From an uncultured Parabacteroides sp. (GTDB taxonomy: Bacteria > Bacteroidota > Bacteroidia > Bacteroidales > Tannerellaceae), in NCBI GenBank assembly GCA_910577325.1, contig CAJTMR010000025.1, forward strand, positions 1-52,072: 52,072 bases of DNA, written 5' to 3'. The notes beneath the pieces are model-generated. The model saw nothing but the letters and a program-made list of their open reading frames with translations, did no database searches and was not told the origin of the DNA. Shown here piece by piece: positions 1 through 8,148 of the stretch; position 1 is the stretch's first letter; every line of letters starts with the position of its first letter. A program made the position numbers and the translations under genes.

Positions 1-982
1 GAATGGGATTTAGTTTGCGCAGGGAATCACGTTCTATCTCCTCGAACTGTTCCCGACGACTGTATTTGCGGCCTGTGAGCGGAGTGTTGTTATGGAGTTC
101 CAATGCCACGCGGATAGCCGCGTTCAGTGAATCCAGGTCATAAAACTCGCGTTCCTGTATCTTGGGATAGATACTGCGGTAAATCAGTTTAACGGCACCT
201 TCCACCAGCGCCTTGTCACGTGGCTTGTAAGCCCTGGCGGGGATTACGGTACAGCCGTAATGTTCGGCAAAAGCTGCAAAGTCTTCATTCAGGATAGCCT
301 CGTATTTATTGCTCTTGGTAACGGCAGACTTGAGATTATCCGGAATGATGGCGGAGGGAGCTTCCTGGTAGTATAACAGGGCGTTTTCCGAAGCACGGAT
401 CAAGTCCTCTTTTTTCTGGCTCATGACAGCTTCCACATAGGTTAACTGGCTGCAGGGAAGAATCGCGACAAAAACCTCCACAGGAATGATTTCTCCCGTA
501 TCAAGGTCGATGATGGAAAGTTTGTCGCCGGCGAAGTCTATGAACATTTTATCACCGGCTTTATGTTCAAGATGCATGATGGGATGGCTGCAGGCTATAT
601 GCTGCTGAATCAGAATATAGAAGCGGGTGCGTCCGTAGCCATCCGGATGGGAAGAAAGGTATTCGTGATGCAATGCCTCGCGGGTAACACCTTTCTTCTT
701 AAGCCGCTTGCAATACTCGGGTAACAACGACTTTAGTTCTCCCACCCGTTCACTTTCCGTCTTTGCTCTGGTCTTTTCGTGGAATAACTTTGAGAGTTCC
801 TGGTCCGGCAGGGACAACATCTGCTCATAATCCAAACCACTACGTTGAAATACTTGTAAGTATTTCTTAACCGTGTTGCGAGAGACGCTTAACATACTGC
901 TGATGCTTTTGGTCCCATGACCCTGGGAGTAACAGCGTAACACTTGACGAATCTTTTCCATTCCTAATTGTTTATTGGGCAT
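1..982 (-). CDS. istA: IS21 family transposase IstA (3' end outside window)
   Basis: The reading frame is open from the ATG at 980-982 to the window edge, about 327 codons. The N-terminus has a helix-turn-helix typical of IstA (SISSMLSVSRNTVKKYLQ, about residues 26-43). An integrase-type DDE core follows: D in MFIDFAGDK, D in IIPDNLKSAV and E in LVEGAVKL, spaced as in retroviral-type integrases. IstA cuts and joins the element ends, helped by the AAA+ protein IstB, which should follow downstream outside the window. The part seen is intact, with no stop or frameshift, so the element may be active. Length and motifs fit the Bacteroidetes IS21 group. Confidence 0.93.
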   Translation of the reverse strand, partial: MPNKQLGMEKIRQVLRCYSQGHGTKSISSMLSVSRNTVKKYLQVFQRSGLDYEQMLSLPDQELSKLFHEKTRAKTESERVGELKSLLPEYCKRLKKKGVTREALHHEYLSSHPDGYGRTRFYILIQQHIACSHPIMHLEHKAGDKMFIDFAGDKLSIIDLDTGEIIPVEVFVAILPCSQLTYVEAVMSQKKEDLIRASENALLYYQEAPSAIIPDNLKSAVTKSNKYEAILNEDFAAFAEHYGCTVIPARAYKPRDKALVEGAVKLIYRSIYPKIQEREFYDLDSLNAAIRVALELHNNTPLTGRKYSRREQFEEIERDSLRKLNPI

Positions 983-1057
983 AAATGACTTTTATTTGTT
1001 TTTAACAAATAAAATAGAATTATAGACCGGATAAACAAAAATCAAACTCACTTTTGG

Positions 1058-1099
1058 GGGATCATTTTAAAGTGAATTTAAGGGATCACTTTAAAGTGG
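1058..1099. repeat. Two direct repeats at the IS21 terminus
   Basis: GGGATCATTTTAAAGTGA (1058-1075) and GGGATCACTTTAAAGTGG (1082-1099) are near-identical with a 24-base period. They lie between istA and the inferred element end. Multiple terminal repeats are transposase-binding sites in IS21-family elements; that role here is inferred from position. Confidence 0.75.
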
Positions 1100-1231
1100 A
1101 CGGAAGGGGGCAAACATGAGTGATTTTTCCATGTATTTCTCCTCTTTAGGATGAATGATACCATCTGCTTTCATAATGTATGAAAGAACTTTTATGATGG
1201 CGTATTTTTCTATTGTTGTGAAACTATTCAT
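1091..1231 (-). pseudogene. TerB-like gene truncated by the IS21 element
   Basis: The frame starts at 1231 with an ATG overlapping the TGA stop of the upstream helicase gene by four bases, so the two were translationally coupled. It encodes 46 residues. About 38 are native, and the last eight come from the insertion element, which supplies the TAA at 1091-1093. The native part reads EKYAIIKVLSYIMKADG followed by IIHPKEEKYME, which matches the first helices and the KADGxIxxxE turn of TerB-like domains. Full TerB-like domains are about 110-150 residues, so most of the gene is missing here and would lie beyond the other end of the element. Assignment to TerB is from a short stretch and is moderate. 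Confidence 0.65.
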
Positions 1232-3876
1232 AATGTTTGATTGTAGAAGAAGTTGTGATAGGTATCATTATCAATATTAATTATATACATGTTTTCCCTT
1301 GCACGTGTTATCGCCGTATATATCGTTTGTGGTGACATTGGATGAAATGTCGCATTGTGCAAAACAAAGTCATTTTCTAGAATAACTATAACGGAAGGAG
1401 ATTCCCAGCCCTTGAAACTTTGTATGGTAGATATTTTCAAACAACGTTTGTCTGTCGTAAACAATTGCTTTCTTGTTCGTTCAAGAGCTTCAAAATCCCT
1501 ATTAAATTTCCAATTGGCTGCCTTTTCATCAGTAACCTGATGTATTTGCTTTAACCGTTCAAGAGTTTCGTTTGAAATAAATGTCATTTCTGTTTGTTCG
1601 TTTGTCCTTTGCCGATAAAGGATGTCAATATTGCGAAGCAATTTTGTTGACGAAGCAAGTACAACAAAATCTCTTGCTTCGTTATTGTCATTGGAAATGA
1701 TATTGATAATATTAGTTATTATGGATTCAAAGGAATTGTTTTGTCTCAGGTTAATATAAGTTAAAATTTGAAAATTGAATGTGTTTGACATGGCATTTTC
1801 CGTAGCTATATTATCAACAGGTAAATTCGCCATAAATTGTGCTTGAAATGCTGTGGCAAGATTAGCAAGGCGCGGATTAGTAAATCTTCGGCTGGTTGTT
1901 AATTGCCGATTCCATTGTCCTCCAATAACACCTAATCGGATGTCACCATTTGTATCTAAAGGTCGTTGATATACATTTTGTTTTGGATCTCCAAATACTA
2001 CCAGTTCACCATTAGACTCCAAGAGAAAATTCTGCATAACGATGCGAAGCCATTCCGTAGTATAGTCTTGAACCTCGTCAATGAAGATCGCAGAATATTT
2101 CTTATGACTTTTGGAATTATCAAAGAAGGCTTCGTTTTGATATGAGCCAAATTCAACATGTAACTGACATTCTGCAGCACGTATTCTAAAAAATTGATGA
2201 TAAGGATATACGTCTATTTTTTCCCAAGAGAAATCCTCCCGAATCTCGGAAAGCCTAAACTTCAGGTAATTTGCTAATGTAATGTTATAGGTCAACACTA
2301 AGACATCACTTCCAGTGCGTTTCATGGCATTCACTGCTCTAAAGGCAAGTACTTGAGTCTTTCCAGAACCAGCGACACCACTTATTTTCTGTTGTGTTAT
2401 ACTACTTTCCGATAGTCGCTTCTGTGCACCAATAGGTTGCATATCAATGCGTCCTTCCTGATATGAATGCCAGGATGGAGATATCATCCTAGCCAATTTC
2501 CTTCTTACAACATCGTCAAAAGCATTGTTGTTGTATAAGAAACCTATGGTAGTATACAAATTTTGTGATATATCTCTATTTTCAATAATCTCCTTACCGA
2601 AGATAAAGGTAAAATTAAAGACGTTATTCTGATATTCAAAGAATTTTTTTATTTCGTCAATAGAGTTTTCTGAGAACACAACCGCCTTTTTGATAAGACT
2701 AAAATTCCGATTATCTTCAATAGTACTCATCAAAAGTTCTTCTATACCATCCTTAATGCTCAATTGACATAGGTTTATAAGGTCAATAGGAGATTGATAT
2801 AGTTGCCCATGTACATTTATTTCCTTTTTATCTTCTGATAATGTACACTCATTAAGGTTCTCCTCGAATATGTTCAGTAGAAGAATCCCCTTATTAGGTC
2901 TAACGATAATAAAATCTACAGCCACTTCGTTTACTGCTGCATCAATATACATTATGTCATCCACAGACAAAATATTTTCGAGTCTCCATGCGACTCTTGC
3001 TTTTTGAGATGATAACACATGATTCTGTATCTGCAAACGTAAATCATATTCATTATATATTGCCTCATGTCTTTCATCCACCAAAGCTAATTTGTTAAGG
3101 TCAATTGTTGCACCATTGTATTCAAAGCATCTTGTCATGCATGTATAGGGATGTGCTGTTCTCCTTGTGCGTGCATAACGTACACTATTTATCTGGCTGA
3201 AATAATTCTGTTCTCCAAAAACAGAACAAAATTTCTCAATTCTATACGCCGCACCATTTTGGGGACCAATACATAGAACAAAGTGTTTCCCTTGCGCAGA
3301 TGCCACCATCTTTGCAACCATTCCCAAATCGATAGCAGTTACATCCAAGATATTAGAAAAAACATGGATGATATTATTATATCTATATCCAATAGAATTA
3401 AGAGTCTCTCCTTCAACAATGTCGTTTGCTGGAAGAAAAAGATTCTTCACATCTATTTCAACTGTGCCGTGCGTAAGAGTTCGGATATTATCGTTGGCGC
3501 GTTCGATGGCACTATAAGAAGGCTCAATAAGCGTTATTTTACGTAGCCATTGAAATAAATTACGCTGTCTTAATACTTCAATTATAGTAGCAGAGCCTAT
3601 GCCTTGACCACATCCCCAATCAACTATCTCAATACTTCCCTGAATATCGTTAAATGGGAAATTCATCATTGCGGCACGACACTTGGTTACATGCATATCT
3701 CCATATGCAGACATATAACAATTTAGTGCCACATCACTTGCTAATAGATTTATGCCATGATTCAACTCTGGATGTGTCCAAGGTCTTCCCTTATATTCTT
3801 CGGGCAAAGCATTGTGACAATAATCAATAATGTCATCAATACTATTACATTGTTTTATATCTTCTGCGTATGGCAT
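1228..3876 (-). CDS. Methyltransferase-like / NERD-like / UvrD-family helicase fusion protein
   Basis: An 882-residue multidomain protein. Residues about 80-200 carry a class I SAM-methyltransferase motif (EIVDWGCGQGIGSAT, residues 83-97) followed by LIEPSYSAIERA. Residues about 290-380 resemble a NERD/restriction-like fold (VAVDFIIVRPNKGILLLNIFE), though the usual ExK pair is not clear. Residues about 495-880 are a superfamily 1 helicase: Walker A GVAGSGKT near 499, Walker B FIDEVQD near 600, the late motif STIQSFKGWES, and motif VI TAITRARENM near 855. The start lies two bases beyond the stop of the DUF1848 gene, behind a GGAAGA ribosome-site-like sequence, and the stop overlaps the TerB-like start, so it sits in an operon. 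A DNA- or RNA-processing role, possibly in defence, is inferred. I know no named gene with this architecture. Confidence 0.8.
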   Translation of the reverse strand: MPYAEDIKQCNSIDDIIDYCHNALPEEYKGRPWTHPELNHGINLLASDVALNCYMSAYGDMHVTKCRAAMMNFPFNDIQGSIEIVDWGCGQGIGSATIIEVLRQRNLFQWLRKITLIEPSYSAIERANDNIRTLTHGTVEIDVKNLFLPANDIVEGETLNSIGYRYNNIIHVFSNILDVTAIDLGMVAKMVASAQGKHFVLCIGPQNGAAYRIEKFCSVFGEQNYFSQINSVRYARTRRTAHPYTCMTRCFEYNGATIDLNKLALVDERHEAIYNEYDLRLQIQNHVLSSQKARVAWRLENILSVDDIMYIDAAVNEVAVDFIIVRPNKGILLLNIFEENLNECTLSEDKKEINVHGQLYQSPIDLINLCQLSIKDGIEELLMSTIEDNRNFSLIKKAVVFSENSIDEIKKFFEYQNNVFNFTFIFGKEIIENRDISQNLYTTIGFLYNNNAFDDVVRRKLARMISPSWHSYQEGRIDMQPIGAQKRLSESSITQQKISGVAGSGKTQVLAFRAVNAMKRTGSDVLVLTYNITLANYLKFRLSEIREDFSWEKIDVYPYHQFFRIRAAECQLHVEFGSYQNEAFFDNSKSHKKYSAIFIDEVQDYTTEWLRIVMQNFLLESNGELVVFGDPKQNVYQRPLDTNGDIRLGVIGGQWNRQLTTSRRFTNPRLANLATAFQAQFMANLPVDNIATENAMSNTFNFQILTYINLRQNNSFESIITNIINIISNDNNEARDFVVLASSTKLLRNIDILYRQRTNEQTEMTFISNETLERLKQIHQVTDEKAANWKFNRDFEALERTRKQLFTTDKRCLKISTIQSFKGWESPSVIVILENDFVLHNATFHPMSPQTIYTAITRARENMYIINIDNDTYHNFFYNQTL

Positions 3877-3878
3877 AA

Positions 3879-4943
3879 TTATCTTCCTGCTATTGTTTCT
3901 GCAAATCTATTCTCTATATGCTGTTTCCAATTTTGCAATGCCAATTGTTTTGTGGTGTTAGCATAACAGTATTCGCAAAGATGCGGACAAGTGTTGTATT
4001 CACCAATGTCCTTAGAGGCCATGCATTCGCAGAATGGTCGCTGCCCCTGGTCTTTCTTGTGCTTACTGATGAAGTAATGGTTATGAGGCAGAAGTATTGC
4101 TCCTTGGGGCAATTGGGACTCGCCAAAAAGCGTTGGCGCAGGAACTTTCTCTATCTTTACTTTCATGAAGTCCATCAGTTCCTCGTCGTCCCAAGCCAAA
4201 CGAGTGATAAGGTCTCCATCTATGCAGCGATTATGCTGAATGCCATATTTTGAGATGTCAATCTTCTCACCACAAGTAGCAAGTTGGAAGTTCCAACTGC
4301 GTTCACGATTCATAGTAGATAGCTTGTCAGCAAACTCTTCCATTTGCCCTGTATCCCACTCATGGTATGATATACCACTTACTTCAAGATTATGTTTCAC
4401 CTTCCTGTACATAATAATATCCGCATAGCTGAATACCAACTTTTCTGTGTAATCTTTTAGTTGGTCACCAATATTCTGAACTTTCCATAGCAAGTCATCC
4501 ACAGATATGTCATCTGTCAGCATCATGGGGTCAAACCGCCAAATAACAGCACCCTTACCAAGTTGCTCAACAAGTAACTTGAATGTTTCTATGCGTTTAG
4601 CAAGAGAAGGTACTTTCTCTAACTTCTCCTGTTCGTAATCATTCAGGGTATATTGAACATAGCACTTAATGTTACGCTCTTTGAGGATATGCAGATATGG
4701 CAACAATGGTAGTGGATTCTTTGACCAAAATACAATGAAGCGAGTTTTCTTATACGAGACATACGACTTTATGCCATTGAACGGATTCGTCCATGCTGAA
4801 TACCCTTTCTGTAAACGATGGAAAAACCAATCAGCATAGAATGCCGGAATGTCGGTACTCCTACTTGCAGAAATAATGAGGGGAGTCTGCGCTTTTACAG
4901 GTAATCCATTAATAATAATGTCTGTACATTGCCACGTTGCCAT
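3879..4943 (-). CDS. DUF1848 family protein (radical-SAM-like, cysteine-rich C-terminus)
   Basis: 354 residues. The N-terminal stretch IISASRSTDIPAFYADWF, the segment FIVFWSKNPLPLLPYL and the C-terminal cysteine block (CEC...CPHLCEYCYA) are hallmarks of DUF1848, whose members are thought to bind an iron-sulfur cluster and resemble radical SAM TIM barrels. The biochemical activity of the family is not known to me. It ends two bases before the helicase fusion starts and probably shares its transcript. A 110-base AT-rich gap separates it from the upstream GIY-YIG gene; I see no clear promoter or terminator in that gap. Family members have been noted near DNA-repair genes (spore photoproduct lyase-like context), but that is only suggestive. 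Confidence 0.85.
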   Translation of the reverse strand: MATWQCTDIIINGLPVKAQTPLIISASRSTDIPAFYADWFFHRLQKGYSAWTNPFNGIKSYVSYKKTRFIVFWSKNPLPLLPYLHILKERNIKCYVQYTLNDYEQEKLEKVPSLAKRIETFKLLVEQLGKGAVIWRFDPMMLTDDISVDDLLWKVQNIGDQLKDYTEKLVFSYADIIMYRKVKHNLEVSGISYHEWDTGQMEEFADKLSTMNRERSWNFQLATCGEKIDISKYGIQHNRCIDGDLITRLAWDDEELMDFMKVKIEKVPAPTLFGESQLPQGAILLPHNHYFISKHKKDQGQRPFCECMASKDIGEYNTCPHLCEYCYANTTKQLALQNWKQHIENRFAETIAGR

Positions 4944-5053
4944 AATACATTAGAATTTTTTGAATGTCTCTTTTATCTTTTTTTGTTTTGCTTCCTTTTC
5001 TTATGCTCTTGATATACTCTTGAGTAGGCTTAGAAACAGCCTATAGTATGCCT

Positions 5054-5683
5054 TCACTCTTCAAATGGATACGTTTCGTCATAGACTTCACTTAGAAGAC
5101 GGTCGTTGAAAAGCCAGTGTGGTGTGGGCTGTATATGTTTGACCTTGTAGCCTTTTAGCTTAGCAGAAAGTGCACTAATAGAAGTTTCTTCTCCTTGATA
5201 ACACACTTTGCGCTCTGAACGAATGGTGACAGAAATTGACGGATCATCTTTCCAGATGAGAATATCACCTTTCTGCAATCCCATCTCGTAGAAATTGAGC
5301 GGTGGACGTTTTGCTTGTGCTTTTGTGCTGGCAGCTTTATCCTCATCAGTGAGGTCGTTCTGTATCTCATCTGTCACTTCTTCCGTCACATCTTCATGAT
5401 GGAAAAGTTCGAGGATGGCTTGTGCCTGATCCACGTTGATACGGAAGAACTCACGATTTTGATTGATGCGCTGAGGTTCAAAGGCTTTATGAAGGGCTTT
5501 CTCAATTTTGAGACAATCACTTTTCTTGACCTTGCACGCAAATTTACACTCAAACGGAACGGGAACTCCTGTGGTATATAGTTCCTTCATCCGTTTATCA
5601 ATGTCTTCCTGTGTGGTCATGCCTATTTTTACCAGTCCTGGCATCACAGGGTTTGTCAGAAGATAAACTATTCCGTATTCCAT
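5054..5683 (-). CDS. T5orf172-type GIY-YIG nuclease domain protein
   Basis: 209 residues. The N-terminal 90 residues match the T5orf172/MUG113 branch of the GIY-YIG fold: IVYLLTNPVMPGLVKIGMT, then KRMKELYTTGVPVPFE and a helix with EKALHKAFEPQRINQNREFF. Proteins of this type are predicted endonucleases found in phages, mobile elements and defence islands. The middle (about 100-125) is acidic and low in complexity (EEVTDEIQNDLTDEDKAA). The C-terminal 80 residues form a small domain (GDILIWKDDPSISVTIRSER...) that resembles the effector-associated modules often fused to GIY-YIG proteins, but I cannot name it. It is in the same orientation as its neighbours, with gaps of about 105 bases on each side. 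Confidence 0.85.
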   Translation of the reverse strand: MEYGIVYLLTNPVMPGLVKIGMTTQEDIDKRMKELYTTGVPVPFECKFACKVKKSDCLKIEKALHKAFEPQRINQNREFFRINVDQAQAILELFHHEDVTEEVTDEIQNDLTDEDKAASTKAQAKRPPLNFYEMGLQKGDILIWKDDPSISVTIRSERKVCYQGEETSISALSAKLKGYKVKHIQPTPHWLFNDRLLSEVYDETYPFEE

Positions 5684-5787
5684 ATCGTTGTGTTTTTAGA
5701 GACTATTGTACAGTTTGTCTTTGTTTGTAACTCTTTCAAATTCGTGCATCAGTGTATTGCCATTTCTGTTGGTAAATATATGTGAGT

Positions 5788-7359
5788 TCATTTTTTACTC
5801 CTCCTATATTTTTGATTGCTTGCATTGGGATGCTCGGGATTGGTCATTTCAAGATAACCTGCCTCTACAAGTGACATTATATATGTTTGTCTATTCTTGC
5901 TATGATTCGTTACTCCTATTCTATCAAGAATTTCCTTGCTGCTGCGTGGCACACTACAGAAGTTTACAATGTCCTTTTGCTTATTTGTTATTTTAGGATG
6001 CTTGGTGTCTAAGTAAGCATTGAGAGTGTCAGAGTTAGTGTCTAAGTCTGTGTCAGAGTGTCCAAGTCCAGTGTCAGGGTTGGTGTCCAAGTGTCTAAGT
6101 TTGGTGTCTAAGTTGCCATTAACTTGGTTACCTACTGGCCTATTTATAGTAATCACAAACTCATTCGTCCTATCGTTATTGGTGAACGAGACATTCATAT
6201 TCTCAGACAAGGCACGAAGCATACCACTACCTGCTCCTGTGTAGGGGAGCAAATGAATGGCATTTGTGAAAAGGAACATATTACGAGGCATAGAAGTTCC
6301 CACAACAATATCATCTACAGAAAGCCCATTGGGGAGTGTTCCGGGACTGTGTATCTCCACCCTGTCGTCAAAGATGAATATACGGATAGGGGCTGTCGCA
6401 TTCAGCGAGCGATGCACTAAAGCATTTACGGTGAACTCAACAAGGCTGATGTATGGAATCTCCAATACACCTTGCGAGTTAAATTCATCCCCAACCTGTA
6501 TATGGCGCAAGTTTCGGGTGAAGAAATCCATAATAGTCTCAAACTGATGAAGCAGATTGCCCTCAATGTCGGCATCATTCACCTTATCACGGAACTGCGT
6601 ACCGCCAAGATTGTTGCCAACGAAGCAGATACACTTTGCTGTCATTACCGGAAGCCAACGCTGGGTATACTTGCCAAACAGTAGCATTGCTGCCACTGTG
6701 ATTTTTCCGTCAGGACGAATGAAGCGTAGGTTACGCAACAGCTTCTCTCCATCGTGACCACTGGCGATAGCGGAGCAGACAGTATCTAAAGAGGCTTCGC
6801 GTAAAGCATCGCCCACCAGACCTTTTCTCACCAATACTTTTTCAAACTTGTTGCTTAGGAAGGTTTTGATGGTATTCTCGTCCAAGTCCTTAATCGTAGC
6901 ATCTCTTACTCCTGCTTCATCAGGCGAGAAACTGCCGCAGTTGGTCATCATTTCGGCAAGCTCGGCATTATCGAACACTTTGCGCTTGTCGGCACCGTTC
7001 TTCACCCACACAATGCCACGATTGTCATGGTAAGGTTTATTCACCCCTTCTTTAATATGAGCCACAACAAGGCTTCCGTCATCCACAGAAATAGTTTCTA
7101 CATCAACAAGGATGGCAGGAACAACATTCTCAGATGCGATGTTGCCAAGTGTATTCGTCGTTTCCTGTACTTCCAGATACGACAAAGGATTGACACTACC
7201 GGTTTTGTCCTTCACACCAACGACCAGTGTTCCACCACGTGCATTACTGAATGCCACCAATTCGCAGCCGATGTCGTAGCTGTCAAGGAGCCGTTCTTTG
7301 AACTGCACCTTACTGACCTCACCTGACTTTATCTGTTGGATAATATCTATTTCCTTCAT
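5788..7359 (-). CDS. AlbA_2/Schlafen-type ATP-binding transcriptional regulator
   Basis: 523 residues. The N-terminus is an AlbA_2 (Schlafen-like) DNA-binding domain: KVQFKERLLDSYDIGCELVA then FSNARGGTLVVGVKD (about residues 19-50). The middle has the RecG-like HATPase_c_4 region (SLVEFTVNALVHRSLN, then HSPGTLPNGL). Residues about 425-465 are a run of Asp-Thr repeats (see the repeat feature). The end is a winged-helix-like unit (KDIVNFCSVPRSSKEILDRI...). Proteins of this type are predicted regulators or nucleic-acid-binding factors, common in Bacteroidetes and often beside XRE repressors. The start codon overlaps the stop of the XRE gene by four bases, which implies coupling. Start chosen on that overlap. 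Confidence 0.88.
   Translation of the reverse strand: MKEIDIIQQIKSGEVSKVQFKERLLDSYDIGCELVAFSNARGGTLVVGVKDKTGSVNPLSYLEVQETTNTLGNIASENVVPAILVDVETISVDDGSLVVAHIKEGVNKPYHDNRGIVWVKNGADKRKVFDNAELAEMMTNCGSFSPDEAGVRDATIKDLDENTIKTFLSNKFEKVLVRKGLVGDALREASLDTVCSAIASGHDGEKLLRNLRFIRPDGKITVAAMLLFGKYTQRWLPVMTAKCICFVGNNLGGTQFRDKVNDADIEGNLLHQFETIMDFFTRNLRHIQVGDEFNSQGVLEIPYISLVEFTVNALVHRSLNATAPIRIFIFDDRVEIHSPGTLPNGLSVDDIVVGTSMPRNMFLFTNAIHLLPYTGAGSGMLRALSENMNVSFTNNDRTNEFVITINRPVGNQVNGNLDTKLRHLDTNPDTGLGHSDTDLDTNSDTLNAYLDTKHPKITNKQKDIVNFCSVPRSSKEILDRIGVTNHSKNRQTYIMSLVEAGYLEMTNPEHPNASNQKYRRSKK
6005..6118. repeat. In-gene short tandem-like repeat encoding Asp-Thr units
   Basis: On the plus strand the motif GTGTCTAAGT and close variants (GTGTCCAAGT, GTGTCAGAGT) recur about nine times in 110 bases. 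They encode a run of DT-containing units in the linker of the AlbA_2 protein. Unit length varies in multiples of three, so the frame is kept. It may be prone to slippage. Confidence 0.8.
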
Positions 7360-7580
7360 TTCTTCAAATGTTTTTGGTTGAGCAGTCTACCTGCATCAAT
7401 ATTCAAAGCCTCTGCTATACGTAGGAGGTTTCTTGCGTCAGGCTGCATGGTATTCGTCACCCATTTGGAGACAGTAGCCCTGTCTTTTCCTAATTGTTCT
7501 GCCAGCCACTTACTGCTTTTTTGTTCTTCGGCAAGCACAATCTTCAGCCTGTTAATCATTTCTTTTTCCATAAAAGACAT
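7356..7580 (-). CDS. Small XRE-family helix-turn-helix regulator
   Basis: 74 residues forming a single helix-turn-helix domain: SSKWLAEQLGKDRATVSKWV is the classic XRE/Cro recognition unit, followed by MQPDARNLLRIAEALNID. It is the first gene of the leftward array and overlaps the AlbA_2 gene by four bases. It most likely represses its own transcript. Another in-frame ATG (codon 4, near 7571) could be the start. A TACCTTTA box on the minus strand just upstream (about 7592-7599) resembles a Bacteroidetes -7 element. Confidence 0.9.
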   Translation of the reverse strand: MSFMEKEMINRLKIVLAEEQKSSKWLAEQLGKDRATVSKWVTNTMQPDARNLLRIAEALNIDAGRLLNQKHLKK

Positions 7581-7761
7581 TCTTTTCGGTGTAAAGGTAT
7601 AAATAAACCCTGAGAATCCCGGAGAAACACGTCAAAAAAGAGCGTCTTTTTTATAAATAATTGGTTATATCGTCAATATGTAATCTGCATTTGTTCCTTT
7701 GTGAGTAATAGATCTGCAACAAAACGCTTTTCCAAGACAGGGAGGGGATATAAAGGTTTTC

Positions 7762-7911
7762 TTAGTTGAATGGCGTTCCTAAAAATAGTGGAACCGACTC
7801 GGTTGAGATGGTTTCTAACGGCTCATTGTTTCCTGTGTGGACACAACTTGTTGGTGGCGGCTTATCCTTAGTAGAACTTGTTTTCTCGTCGGGCTGCTAC
7901 GGCTCTTTCAT
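7762..7911 (-). pseudogene. Short degenerate reading frame of unknown origin
   Basis: On the minus strand an ATG at 7909-7911 starts MKEP, hits a TAG at codon 5, then stays open for 44 codons to a TAA at 7762-7764 (ends FLGTPFN). The open run after the stop and its Thr/Pro/Ser-rich composition look like a decayed or readthrough frame rather than random DNA, but I do not recognise it. Its first 13 bases form one arm of the inverted repeat at 7899-8076. Confidence 0.3.
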
Positions 7912-8076
7912 TTAACCTTGGCATTGTTTGATAACAATTTGAATAAGTTACATTTACTGCAAAATCAACCTTTATAAATATAAGGAATGCCTTGTTGGGG
8001 TAAGTTAAAAATAGCTTTTAACCGCTTAATACCCACAAACATTGAAAATTAGAGGCATTTTTAATGAAAGAGCCGT
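7899..8076. repeat. 13-bp inverted repeat pair enclosing a promoter-like sequence
   Basis: ACGGCTCTTTCAT (7899-7911) and its exact reverse complement ATGAAAGAGCCGT (8064-8076) enclose 152 bases. Inside, TTTG (7927-7930) and TACATTTA (7949-7956) are 18 bases apart, close to the Bacteroidetes promoter pattern, pointing right. The remaining intergenic DNA (7581-8234) shows no convincing gene. Confidence 0.55.
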
Positions 8077-8107
8077 GTCCGGCTGTAACACAAAATTAGC
8101 ATTTATG

Positions 8108-8138
8108 ATTGAGTTGATAAAAAATTGAATTAACTTTG
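8108..8138 (+). promoter_or_regulatory. Predicted promoter of the 1234-residue protein gene
   Basis: A -33-like ATTG at 8108-8111 and a perfect -7 box TAACTTTG at 8131-8138 are separated by 19 bases, the usual Bacteroidetes spacing. Transcription would start near 8144, giving a leader of about 90 bases. Confidence 0.55.
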
Positions 8139-8148
8139 CATATTCGCT

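Larger units (their letters stand above)
1..1116 (-). mobile_element. IS21-family insertion sequence, partial (one end inside the window)
   Basis: The segment holds the 5' part of an IstA transposase reading leftward out of the window, plus a terminal region with two spaced repeats. Repeated terminal sequences are typical of IS21 ends. I place the outer boundary at about 1116 because the element, read on the minus strand, would then start with TGTTTGCCCCC, giving the TG...CA ends usual for the family, and because a host reading frame is interrupted there. The rest of istA, istB and the other end lie beyond base 1, so the target duplication cannot be tested here. Confidence 0.85.

Noticed and set aside
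6005..6118. CRISPR array
   Set aside because: The repeats are too short, have no spacers and lie in frame within a coding region.
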